Below, in pieces: positions 27,457 through 37,300 of a DNA stretch of 64,000 nt (position 1 is its first letter; each line of letters begins with the position of its first letter). The position numbers were made by a program, and so were the translations under genes. Origin of the DNA: Paenibacillus_T sp033239625 (GTDB lineage Bacteria > Bacillota > Bacilli > Paenibacillales > Paenibacillaceae); contig NZ_BTCK01000007.1 in assembly GCF_033239625.1 (NCBI RefSeq), positions 112,887-176,886 of the forward strand. Direction: 5' to 3'. The notes beneath the pieces were generated by a model. The model worked only from the letters and a program-made list of their open reading frames with translations, did no database searches and was not told the DNA's origin.

Positions 27457-28530
27457 ATGTCCATCGATCTTAGCGTGCTGGCGCACGCAGAGAACAAGGA
27501 AGATACAAAGAAGATCAAATGTTTGGTCTGGGATTTGGACAACACGGTCTGGAACGGCGTCCTGCTTGAGGATGGGGAAGTGTCGCTGCGCGACGGCGTG
27601 GTTGAAGTCATTCAAGAGCTGGACCGCAGAGGCATTCTGCAGTCGATCTCCAGCAAGAACAACTACGAGGATGCGATGGCGAAGTTGAAGCAATTCGGGC
27701 TCGATGAATATTTCTTATACCCGCAGATTAACTGGAGCTCGAAGTCGTCCTCGATCGAGAAAATCGTGCGCAGCCTGAACATCGGCATCGATACGTTCGC
27801 ATTCATCGACGATCAAGCGTTCGAGCGCGACGAGGTATCGCATGAGCTGCCGGAAGTGCTGTGCATCGATGCGGAACGCTTGCTGGAGCTGACGGGACTA
27901 GAGGAATTCACGCCGCATTTTATCACAGAGGACTCCAGTCAGCGCCGCCTCATGTATAGAAGCGACATGCTGCGCAATCAGCTGGAGGAGCAATATGAAG
28001 GCCCGAAGGAAGAGTTTCTGGCATCGCTCGGCATGAGGTTCACGATTGGACCTGTAGGTCCCGGCGATCTGCAGCGCGCGGAAGAGCTGACCGTGCGCAC
28101 GCACCAGCTTAATACGACGGGCTATACGTATTCCTTCGAGGAGCTGGATGCGCTGCGGCAGTCGCCGAAGCATAAGCTGCTGATCGCAGGCTTGGAAGAC
28201 CGTTACGGCAGCTACGGCAAGATCGGTCTGCTGCTGCTGGAATGCGAGGAGTCCCATTGGACGCTGAAGCTGCTTTTGATGTCGTGCCGCGTTATGTCCC
28301 GCGGAGTCGGCTCCATCATGCTCAACCATGTCATTCAGCTGGCCAAGGAAGCTGGCGTAAGCCTGCGCGCCGAATTTGTCTCCAATGACCGTAATCGGAT
28401 GATGCTCGTCACGTACAAGTTCGGAGGCTTTCAAGAGATTGCGCAAGACGGCGATAAGGTCATTTTCGAACATCGGATGGAGCAGCCGATGCCGCATCCC
28501 GAGTATGTGCAGGTGCTGATTGAGTCGTAA
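27457..28530 (+). CDS. FkbH-like HAD-superfamily glyceryl-ACP-forming enzyme
   Basis: The 357-residue protein has the HAD motif VWDLDNTVWNGVL (two catalytic Asp) at about residues 24-36, SSKNNYEDA, a second Asp motif FIDDQAFERDEV, and a C-terminal acetyltransferase-like part (SYGKIGLLLLE, LMSCRVMSRGVG, NDRNRMML). FkbH proteins take the glyceryl group from 1,3-bisphosphoglycerate, remove phosphate and load it on the partner ACP. With the three preceding genes this completes a hydroxymalonyl-ACP pathway. No O-methyltransferase is present, so methoxymalonyl-ACP is not expected. Confidence 0.92.
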   Translation: MSIDLSVLAHAENKEDTKKIKCLVWDLDNTVWNGVLLEDGEVSLRDGVVEVIQELDRRGILQSISSKNNYEDAMAKLKQFGLDEYFLYPQINWSSKSSSIEKIVRSLNIGIDTFAFIDDQAFERDEVSHELPEVLCIDAERLLELTGLEEFTPHFITEDSSQRRLMYRSDMLRNQLEEQYEGPKEEFLASLGMRFTIGPVGPGDLQRAEELTVRTHQLNTTGYTYSFEELDALRQSPKHKLLIAGLEDRYGSYGKIGLLLLECEESHWTLKLLLMSCRVMSRGVGSIMLNHVIQLAKEAGVSLRAEFVSNDRNRMMLVTYKFGGFQEIAQDGDKVIFEHRMEQPMPHPEYVQVLIES

Positions 28531-28563
28531 TAGGCAGACGGATCGGATGAAAGGAGTAAGTTG

Positions 28564-29811
28564 ATGGAGAAGATCGCATTCTTGTTCCCGGGACAAGGCT
28601 CTCAATATATCGGAATGGGCCGAACGCTGTATGACGAATTTACGATCGCCCGCCAGACGTTTCAAGAGGCTGACGATGTACTCGGGTTCTCATTGTCCGA
28701 ACTTTGTTTCAGCGGCACCATGTCCGAGCTGAACCAGCCGGTCAACATGCAGCCGGCGATGCTCGCATTCAGCGTGGCCGCCTATCGCGTATTCATGCAA
28801 GAAGCTGGCATTGCGCCTGATGTATGCGCCGGCCATAGCTTGGGCGAATACGCTGCATTGACTTGTGCAGGCGCGATTCGATTCGGCGATGCGCTTCATC
28901 TTGTCAGGCAGCGCGGGGCACTGGCCCAGCAGTTCGCGGATACCGGCGCAGGGGCCATGACGATCGTTGACGGCGTGCAGCGCGAGCAGATCGAGCAGTG
29001 GTGCAGGGAAGCTGGAAGCAGCTATGCAGCGGTAAGCTGCTACAATGCTTCCTCTCAATTCGCGATATCAGGTTTGACCGACGGCGTTTACGCCGTTGAG
29101 GATAACGTTCTGGCGGCAGGAGGCAGCGTTACGCCGCTCATGATGAGCGCGCCTTATCATTGCAAGACGATGGCGCCGGTATCGGAGAAGCTGAGCGAAG
29201 TGCTGCAAGCCGTGAAGTATGCGGATCTGAAGTACCCAGTCCTATCGAACGTCACGGCCAAGCCTTATCCGGTGAAGGAGTTGATCGCAGGCCGTCTCGC
29301 AGAGCAGCTAGTCCGACCTGTGCAGTGGCTAGCGACGCTTCAGTATATGAAACGGCTCGGCATTACGATGACGGTCGAATTCGGGCCGAAGAACGTACTG
29401 TCCGCGCTTGTGAAGCAGGAGCTGCCGGGTGTTCGCGCATTTAGCTTCGACCAATTGGCGGATCGCCGAGAGCTGCTAGCTGAATATGGCAGCAAGCCGG
29501 AGTACGTGAAGCATCGGCCTTCCGTGCTCGGACGAATGCTCGCTTCAGCCGTGTCGACGCCGAACACGAATTGGAACAGTGAGGCCTATCAGAACGGAGT
29601 CGTGGCGCCTTATCGGCGAATCGAGACGATCTTGGAGCAGTCGGAGCGCGACGGTCTCCCGGCCAGCGACGAGCAGCTGCGGGAAGCGTTCCGTTTGTTG
29701 AAGCAGATTTTGCATACCAAGGGCTTGTCGGCAGAAGAGCAGGACGATGCGGTGCACCGCATTCTAGACGAGACTTGCAATCCTTACTTGGATATGGAGC
29801 TCGCGATCTAA
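28564..29811 (+). CDS. discrete trans-acting acyltransferase 1, candidate hydroxymalonyl-ACP transferase
   Basis: The 415-residue protein has FPGQGSQYIGMG at the N-terminus, the nucleophile GHSLGEYAAL (Ser92), VRQRGALAQQ with the Arg that binds an extender carboxylate, and SAPYHC at the substrate-selecting position. Beyond the usual size (about 300) there is an extension of about 110 residues containing YQNGVVAPYRRIETIL and LLKQILHTKGLSAEEQ. The second AT shares this extension. I chose ATG 28564 over TTG 28561; AAGGAG lies at 28551. It directly follows the hydroxymalonyl cassette, so it may transfer that unit; this is inferred from position only. Confidence 0.88.
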   Translation: MEKIAFLFPGQGSQYIGMGRTLYDEFTIARQTFQEADDVLGFSLSELCFSGTMSELNQPVNMQPAMLAFSVAAYRVFMQEAGIAPDVCAGHSLGEYAALTCAGAIRFGDALHLVRQRGALAQQFADTGAGAMTIVDGVQREQIEQWCREAGSSYAAVSCYNASSQFAISGLTDGVYAVEDNVLAAGGSVTPLMMSAPYHCKTMAPVSEKLSEVLQAVKYADLKYPVLSNVTAKPYPVKELIAGRLAEQLVRPVQWLATLQYMKRLGITMTVEFGPKNVLSALVKQELPGVRAFSFDQLADRRELLAEYGSKPEYVKHRPSVLGRMLASAVSTPNTNWNSEAYQNGVVAPYRRIETILEQSERDGLPASDEQLREAFRLLKQILHTKGLSAEEQDDAVHRILDETCNPYLDMELAI

Positions 29812-29840
29812 CTAACGAACGATGCCTGGAGGTGAATGAA

Positions 29841-32800
29841 ATGAACGGCGAGATAACGGTTGTTCGCGGCAGCGAACCTAAATCGGCAATCGCATCGATC
29901 GAGGAGAAACAGTATTGGATGAACGAGCTGCAAGGAGCGCTCGCGATGGGAGAGTTCCCCTCGGATTGCCACATGGACGGCTTACTCGAGGATTCGTTCA
30001 GCACGTTCAAACTGCCGCGGAGCGCTGGCGACAGGCTCGATCAGATTACAGGCGGCGCGGATTTCGGCGCATACGTCATCTGGTTGGCGGCTGTTCAATA
30101 TTTGTTGTACCGCTATTCGGGGAAAACGGACTTCATTATCGGCATGCCCGCTTTTCTCGGCGAGCCTACTGAACGCAAGCTGGCTCCCGTTCGGGCAAGG
30201 CTTAGCGCAGAGCTGACATTCAAACAGCAGCTGCAAGCGCTCGCGCATCAATGCAATCGCGTGAAGAAATATAAGAATGTAACGCTGGAATCGCTGCTGC
30301 CTCAGCTAACGCTCGACAATGTGGAGGAAGATGCCCCTTTGTTCCGAACCGCAGCGGCATATCGCGGCAGTCATCATTGGGAACCGAAGGCAGCGCCAAT
30401 CAGCTTCCTATTCGGTTCTGTGCAAGGGGAACATCAATTCGAGCTTCATTATGACGAGAACCTCTACTCCCGCGCGATGATTCAGCGGATGGGCATCCAT
30501 CTGCTGCAGATCGTGCAGGAGGTGCTGCGTACGCCCGATATGCCGTTGTTCGCCGTTCAGATGCTCACCGTCGAGGAACGGCATCGGATGATCGTCGGGT
30601 GGAACAAGACAGAGGTGAACAATGAAGAGCCGCAGACCATTCATCATCTGATCGAAGAGCAAGCACGCAGCAATCCTGGGAGAATCGCCCTGCATTGCAG
30701 CGGCGAGACGATGTCGTACGGCGAGCTGAATGCGAGAGCCAATCGAATCGCCTCGCTGCTGCGAGCGCAAGGCGTTGGCACAGGGGATATCGTCGGGCTG
30801 ATGATACAACGGGGCTTCGATATGATTGCGGGGCTGCTGGCTGTATTGAAGTCCGGGGCCGCCTACCTGCCCATCGATCCCGATTTTCCGGCTGACCGCA
30901 TCGAATATATGCTCAAGGACAGCGAAGCGAAGCTGCTGCTGACCGAGACGGCATGTCATTCGAGATTCGAAGGCATCGCTGCGTTAGAGAGCCTGCTGCT
31001 CGATACGGTTGATCTTGCGCCGTATGCAGCCGGCGATCTTCCGAATGTGAATACGCCAAGCGATCTGGCCTATGTCATCTATACCTCCGGCTCGACCGGC
31101 AAGCCCAAAGGGGTCATGCTGGAGCATCGCTCCGTGCATAACTTCATCGTCGGCATGACGAACGAGATCGGGTTCGCGCCGAATCGGCGCATTCTCAACC
31201 TGACGACGATATCATTCGATATTTTCGTGCTTGAGTCGATTGTTCCGCTGGCGCGCGGCATGTCGATCGTCATCGCGCAGGAATCGGCTCAGAAGGATCC
31301 GTTCAAGCTGTGCGAGCTGCTGAAGGAACACGATGTTCATATGCTTCAGATCACGCCTTCTCGTCTTCAGCTGTTTCTCGTCAGCGGCGTCGATATGTCG
31401 TGCTTCCGGCAGCTGACGGACATTCTGATCGGCGGCGAGGCGCTTCCTAGTCAGTTGGTGGATCGGCTTTGCGAAGTAACCCATGCCCGCATCTATAATA
31501 TGTACGGCCCGACGGAAACGACCGTCTGGTCAGCGGTACAGCGGGTTCGCCGCGGCGCGCCGATTTATTTGGGGAGCCCGATCGTGAACACGCAGCTGTA
31601 CATCGTGAACGAAGCGAACCTGCTGCAGCCGATCGGCGTGCCAGGGGAGCTGTGCATCGGCGGGGATGGCCTCGCGAGAGGTTATTGGCGGCGTGAGGAG
31701 CTGACCGCATCGCGATTCGTCCCTAACCCGTATGAGCCGGGGGCGATTATGTATAAGACCGGCGATGTGGCGCGGCGGCTTGCAGACGGCAGCATCGAAT
31801 TTCTGGGCAGAAGCGATTTTCAGGTCAAAATTCGCGGATATCGCATCGAGCTTGGCGAGATTGAACATCGCCTGCTCGGCATCGGCGGAGTTAAGCAATG
31901 TGTCGTCATTGCGGAAGAAGACGGCGCCGGCGACAAGAGCTTGATCGCTTACTATGCTTCCGAAGAAGAGCGGCCGGTCAAGCTGCTCCGTTCGAAGCTT
32001 GCAGAGGAGCTGCCGGATTATATGATTCCGACGCAGTTCGTGCATTTGCTTGAGATGCCGATGACGCCGAACGGCAAGCTGGACCGCAATCGGCTGCCGA
32101 AGCAGGCAGACCGTCTCATCGTATCGTCCCCGACATGCGAGCAGCCGCGGAACGATACGGAGATGGCGATCCAGCGGGTATGGACGCAAGTGCTGAAACG
32201 CGAGGTGCCGCCGGGCGTCCATGATTCGTTCTTCGACGTCGGGGGCAACTCGACGCTGCTGGTCATGGCGCATGCCAAGCTGGGGAAGCTGTATCCGGGG
32301 CGGCTTGAGGTAGCCGATCTGTTCACGCATCCGACGATCGCAGAGCTTGCGTCGTGGATCGATGGGGCGCAGGCAGCTTGGAGCGGGGAAGAGCTGGCGG
32401 GACTGCCGCTGGAACCATCTTATTACAACAAGTACGGTGAAGAGGCTGGAGAACATGTGCTGGAGCTTGCGGTTTCGGAAGAGTTCTGCCAACAGGTGAT
32501 GAAGACGGCGAGCTCCGCAGGAGCGGATCTATACGATCTGGCGGCCATCTCTTATCTGTACACATTGGCGGAGGCGTCGGAATCGGAGGAAGTCGAGATC
32601 GAACTGTTATCGGAGGAGAGAGATAACGTCTACAAGCTGTATGCCAACTTCGCGGCGATTACGACCGTGCAGGAGCTGCTGGCTATGGCTAAGGAACAGC
32701 GCCGCCACTACGGAGATTCGTCCACCGGCTGCCCGCTTGATCAATATGTGCAGCTGCGCAGCGCTCATCGCCTGCCGGACAACCAAGTGTCGGCAGTCTT

Positions 32801-33011
32801 CATCGCCGGCGACATTCGGAACCACGGCCTGCAGTCGAGCGTCGATCTAGTGCTGGCGGTGAAGCCGGCCGCCGGCACGTTCAAGATTACGCTGGAGTTC
32901 AATGGGCGGAAGCTGTTGCAATCCGCGATGGAGGAGCTGCTGTATAAGTACACGGACATTTTCCTCGAAATTATAAATCTATTGTCAGGAAGGGAAGAAA
33001 GGTATGCGTAA
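29841..33011 (+). CDS. NRPS module: half-C, A (glycine predicted), PCP, half-C
   Basis: The 1056-residue protein starts at ATG 29841, 8 nt after GGAGG. Residues about 10-250 resemble the C-terminal half of a condensation domain, without HHxxxDG. The adenylation domain (about 265-760) has YTSGSTGKPKGVMLEH, SFDIFVLES, NMYGPTETTVW and YRIELGEIE. My manual alignment gives the specificity code D-I-L-Q-L-G-M-V-W-K, which matches glycine-activating domains. The carrier domain has FFDVGGNS (Ser804). Residues about 850-1050 are another half-condensation domain. The complete C domain that would serve it is at the end of the KS-KR-ACP-C protein. The stop overlaps the next gene by 8 bp. Confidence 0.9.
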   Translation: MNGEITVVRGSEPKSAIASIEEKQYWMNELQGALAMGEFPSDCHMDGLLEDSFSTFKLPRSAGDRLDQITGGADFGAYVIWLAAVQYLLYRYSGKTDFIIGMPAFLGEPTERKLAPVRARLSAELTFKQQLQALAHQCNRVKKYKNVTLESLLPQLTLDNVEEDAPLFRTAAAYRGSHHWEPKAAPISFLFGSVQGEHQFELHYDENLYSRAMIQRMGIHLLQIVQEVLRTPDMPLFAVQMLTVEERHRMIVGWNKTEVNNEEPQTIHHLIEEQARSNPGRIALHCSGETMSYGELNARANRIASLLRAQGVGTGDIVGLMIQRGFDMIAGLLAVLKSGAAYLPIDPDFPADRIEYMLKDSEAKLLLTETACHSRFEGIAALESLLLDTVDLAPYAAGDLPNVNTPSDLAYVIYTSGSTGKPKGVMLEHRSVHNFIVGMTNEIGFAPNRRILNLTTISFDIFVLESIVPLARGMSIVIAQESAQKDPFKLCELLKEHDVHMLQITPSRLQLFLVSGVDMSCFRQLTDILIGGEALPSQLVDRLCEVTHARIYNMYGPTETTVWSAVQRVRRGAPIYLGSPIVNTQLYIVNEANLLQPIGVPGELCIGGDGLARGYWRREELTASRFVPNPYEPGAIMYKTGDVARRLADGSIEFLGRSDFQVKIRGYRIELGEIEHRLLGIGGVKQCVVIAEEDGAGDKSLIAYYASEEERPVKLLRSKLAEELPDYMIPTQFVHLLEMPMTPNGKLDRNRLPKQADRLIVSSPTCEQPRNDTEMAIQRVWTQVLKREVPPGVHDSFFDVGGNSTLLVMAHAKLGKLYPGRLEVADLFTHPTIAELASWIDGAQAAWSGEELAGLPLEPSYYNKYGEEAGEHVLELAVSEEFCQQVMKTASSAGADLYDLAAISYLYTLAEASESEEVEIELLSEERDNVYKLYANFAAITTVQELLAMAKEQRRHYGDSSTGCPLDQYVQLRSAHRLPDNQVSAVFIAGDIRNHGLQSSVDLVLAVKPAAGTFKITLEFNGRKLLQSAMEELLYKYTDIFLEIINLLSGREERYA

Positions 33012-34278
33012 AATAGCGCTGTTGTTTCCAGGGCAAGGCTCGCAAAAAACAGGCATGGGCCGCAAGCTGTACGATCAGTTCGCGGCAGCCAGAGACACCT
33101 TTGAAGAAGCGAATGAGGCGCTGGGGTTCGATTTATCCCGCTTATGCTTCCAAGGGACCGCTGCCGAGCTGAAGATGACCGAGATCGCCCAGCCGGCAAT
33201 CTTGACGGCAAGCGTTGCAGCCTACCGTGTATTCAAACAGCAGCATGGCGTGGAGCCAGCCTTCTTGGCAGGCCACAGCTTGGGTGAATTCTCGGCGCTG
33301 GTCGCAGCAGGCAGCATCCGCTTCGCCGACGCTGTGCAGATCGTGCATCAGCGCGGCAAGTTCATGCAGAACGCCGTGGCAGCGGGCAGCGGAATGATGG
33401 CGGCGATCGGCGGGATCGACGAAGAGCAGCTTGCGGCATGGTGTCTCGCAGCTTCCGGCGAGCAGCATCTGGTCGCAATCTCGAACTACAATGCTCCTGA
33501 CCAGATCGTTGTTTCCGGCCACCAGCCGGCGGTCGAAGCGCTCGGGCAGCGGGTGCAGCAAGCCGGCGGGCGTTACACGCCGCTCAATGTGAGCGCTCCT
33601 TTCCACAGCTCGATTATGCATTCGGCTGCGGTGAAGCTGCAGGAGGAGCTGGTGAAGTATACGTTTGCCGATGCGCAATATCCGATCATCTCGAACGTAA
33701 CGGCGCTCCCTTACACGCAGAACGCGCTGATCGTCGATCTGCTGACCGAGCAGATGACGGCGGCGGTTCAATGGACCCGTACGATGAGCTATTTGGAGCA
33801 GCAGGGCGTCACTACCGTGATCGAACTGGGACCGCAGACGGTGCTCAAGAAGCTCGCGGCGCGGAATACGGCCGCAATCGAAGCGTTCAGCTATGATCTA
33901 GACGAGGATATCAAGCAGCTCGAGACGCTGCTTGATGGTGCGGTTCCTTCCCTGCAAGGCGAGCGCATGTTCATTGGCCGCTGCCTCGGAATCGCGGTAT
34001 GCGTGAAGAACTGGAACGACAATGAGCAGGAGTACCAGAGCGGCGTCATCGAGCCCTACCAGCAGCTGCTCGAATTGGAGCGGGAAGTCGAGCAGGCGGG
34101 GGGCGCGCTCCAAGATGAGCAGCGCGAGACGGCAGTGCGGCTGCTGTGGAAGATTTTGCACACGAAGAAGGCGCCGGTTGCCGAGTGCGAAATGCGCTGG
34201 AAGCAGCTAATGGACGATACGGCATCGCACGGCTGGCTGGCGCCGCTGTTAGCCAGCTTCGAAGGCGTGACGGCGTAA
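33004..34278 (+). CDS. discrete trans-acting acyltransferase 2
   Basis: The 424-residue protein is a paralogue of acyltransferase 1 with the same plan. It has FPGQGSQKTGMG, GHSLGEFSAL (Ser92), VHQRGKFMQN with the carboxylate-binding Arg, and SAPFHS. The C-terminal extension includes YQSGVIEPYQQLL and LLWKILHTKKAPVAE. Keeping the Arg argues against the acyl-hydrolase subgroup of trans-ATs. It is the better candidate for loading malonyl-CoA because acyltransferase 1 sits next to the hydroxymalonyl genes; sequence does not decide this. It overlaps the NRPS gene by 8 bp. Confidence 0.88.
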   Translation: MRKIALLFPGQGSQKTGMGRKLYDQFAAARDTFEEANEALGFDLSRLCFQGTAAELKMTEIAQPAILTASVAAYRVFKQQHGVEPAFLAGHSLGEFSALVAAGSIRFADAVQIVHQRGKFMQNAVAAGSGMMAAIGGIDEEQLAAWCLAASGEQHLVAISNYNAPDQIVVSGHQPAVEALGQRVQQAGGRYTPLNVSAPFHSSIMHSAAVKLQEELVKYTFADAQYPIISNVTALPYTQNALIVDLLTEQMTAAVQWTRTMSYLEQQGVTTVIELGPQTVLKKLAARNTAAIEAFSYDLDEDIKQLETLLDGAVPSLQGERMFIGRCLGIAVCVKNWNDNEQEYQSGVIEPYQQLLELEREVEQAGGALQDEQRETAVRLLWKILHTKKAPVAECEMRWKQLMDDTASHGWLAPLLASFEGVTA

Positions 34279-34301
34279 GCCGCTGAAAGGAGAATGGGCT
34301 A

Positions 34302-37300
34302 ATGGCAATAGATCTGCTAGGCAGCCGACGGCGGGCGTCGCAAAGCGCTGCGGCGAATACGCCTTTTCAGCTGAACCATGTTGCGAAGAAGGATATCGCG
34401 GTCATCGGGATGGGCGGCAAGTTCGCAGCGGCCGATTCGGTTCACGAATATTGGCAGCTGCTGCGCAGCGGAACGGACGGCAATCGGGAATTCCCGGCGG
34501 GCCGTCGCCGCGATATACAGCCTTATCTAAGCTATCTGCTCGATATGGGCTTCTCGGAGGAAGGGCTGCAGTATAGCTTCGGCGGGTTCCTTCCCGAGAT
34601 CGACAAGTTCGACTATGGTCTATTCCAGCTGTCGCCCCGCGAAGCGGCTTTGATGGACCCGAAGCAGCGCGTGCTGCTGGAGATGATGTGGACGGCAATC
34701 GAAGATGCAGGCTATGGCGGCGACAAGCTGAGGGGCAGCCGGACTGGTGTATTCGTCGGCGAGAGCAACGATTTCTATGACGACTATAGGCAGCATCTTC
34801 TGCTGCAGGATGTTGACGATTATGGCCATTCCGTCGTGAGCAATATCAATTCCATTACAGCGAGCCGGATCGCCTATTTGTTCGATCTCAAAGGGCCATC
34901 GCTCATGATCGACACGGCCTGCTCGTCTACGCTGGTCGCTATCCATATGGCCTGCCAGTCGATTCGGAACCAAGAGTGCGATATGGCGCTGGCCGGCGGC
35001 GTAAACGTGCTTCTCACCCCTTATCGGGGCGAGAAGCGCTGGGAGATCGGCATTCAAGCATCGGACGGCAGAGCGAAGACGTTTGACGACACGTCCGATG
35101 GCACGGGAACGGGAGAAGGCGCCGGCGTCGTACTGCTCAAGCCGCTGTACAAAGCGCTGGAGGATAGGGACCCGATTCATGCCATCATCAAGGGCAGCGC
35201 GATCAATCAAGATGGCCGGTCGGCAGGCCTGACGACGCCGAATGCAGCTGCGCAGGAAGAAGTAATCGTACGCGCATGGAAGGATGCAGGCGTCGAGCCG
35301 GAGACGATCTCGTACATCGAAGCGCACGGCACGGGCACGAGGCTGGGCGACCCGATCGAGATCAACGGAATCGGCAGAGCGTTCTCTCGGTTTACCGGCA
35401 AGAAACAGTTCTGCGCCGTCGGCTCGGTGAAGACGAATATTGGCCATCTGGACAACTGTGCAGGCATTGCCGGATTTATCAAATGCGTGCTCGCCCTGAA
35501 GCATAAGGAACTCCCGCCATCGCTGCACTTCCGAACGCCGAATCGTAAAATCCCGTTCGCGGATTCGCCTGTATATGTGAATGATACGCTTCAGCCATGG
35601 GTGTCTGAAACGTCCGAGCGACGCTGCGGCATTAGCTCCTATGGGCTTAGCGGCACGAACTGCCACCTTGTGCTGGAAGAGGCGCCGAAGCGCGAACAAC
35701 TGGAGCTGCCGGCAAGTCGTGCTGCTCGGTTGTTCACGGTGTCGGCGCGGACCGAGGAAGGCATCCGATCGCTCATCGACAGCTATCTCCGCCACTGGGA
35801 GGAGAACGGCTTGCCGTCACTCGCCGACTGCTGCTACACGGCAGCAGCGGGACGCGGGCATTACTCGCACCGCCTGGCGATGACAGTGGACAGTTCGGAG
35901 GCGCTGCGGGATCGGCTTGCGGAGCTTCGCGGAAGCACCCTTGCAACCGATGAACGAAGGGGCATTTATTATGGCGTACACAAAGTGGTGTCCGGCAAGA
36001 AGAACACCTTAGCATCGGATGAACGGACGGAGAGCGAGAAGGCGCTGCTCGATAAGCAATGCGCCGAGCTGCTGGAGCGTTATACGGCGGCGCCAAGCGA
36101 CCAAGCGCTTGCCCCCATTGCACTCGTCTATGTGGAAGGCGCTCATGTATCATGGGGCGCGCTGTACATAGGGGAACAAGTACGTTCGATCCATATGCCG
36201 GTCTATCCGTTTCAGAAAGCGCGCTGCTGGATGGAAGCGGCCGAGCAAGGCAGCAGCGAACGTAATCGGATGCGCGAGAACGATGCCATGCTGCATCCTG
36301 TCGTTCACCGCTGCGCGGCAGAGACGCCGGAATTCTCGGTGTATGCGACCTCATTCAGCATCGATACCCACTGGGTGCTGAGCGAACACAAGGTACTGGA
36401 TCATTACGTCGTTCCTGGCACGACGTATCTCGAGATGGTTCGCGAGATCGGCAGCCGAATGCTTCGCACGCAGCAGGTGCAGCTCAGCGGCGTGACATTC
36501 CTGAGTCCGTTCATCGTGCGGGACGGCGAGACGTTAGAAGCGCAGGCGATTATGAAGCATGCAGATGGCTGCCTTCCGTTCACTATCGTGAGCCGCCGCA
36601 GTGAAGATACGGAATGGGTGACGCATGCGGAAGGCCAGGTGAGGGCAATCGACGCTGCGACCGCAGTGCGCGAATTTGTAAGCCTCGACAGCATCCGCGG
36701 ACGCTGCTCTCGAGTGGAAGTCATCGATTATGATCATGTGCCGGCAGGCGCTATTCAGACAGGGCCGCGCTGGGATAATGTGGAGCGCGTCTATATCGGC
36801 GAGCGAGAAGCGATGCTTAAGCTGGTGCTCCCGGCTGCATATACCAGCGATCTGGACAGCTATGCGCTTCATCCGGCGCTGATGGATTGTGCGGCGAATG
36901 CGGCGAACCTTGCCTTTGGAGGCGGCACCTACTTGCCGTTCATGTATAAGGATATTCGCGTATTCGGACCTACTCCCGGTATTTTCTACAGCCACGTCAG
37001 GAAGCTGAATGCACACAATGGCGGCGAGACGGAGACGTTCGATATTGATCTGTTGGATGAGTCGGGCAGGCCGTTTGTCATCATTCGAGAATATACGATC
37101 AAGAAGGTGCATGCGGAGAAGAAGCTTGGCCATGCGCCAGGCGATCTGTACCAACTGAAATGGACGCCCACTCCATCGCGTCATTCCAACAAGCAAACGA
37201 AGGATGCAGCCGTACTTATTCTGAAGGACAGCTTCGGCATCGGCGATGCGGTCGCAGCGAACTTGCGCAGCGGAGGAACGAAGGTGATCGAGGCGTCACT

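Noticed and set aside
29775..29840. Longer N-terminus for the NRPS protein overlapping the AT gene
   Set aside because: There is no ribosome site at 29775, while GGAGG precedes ATG 29841 by 8 nt.
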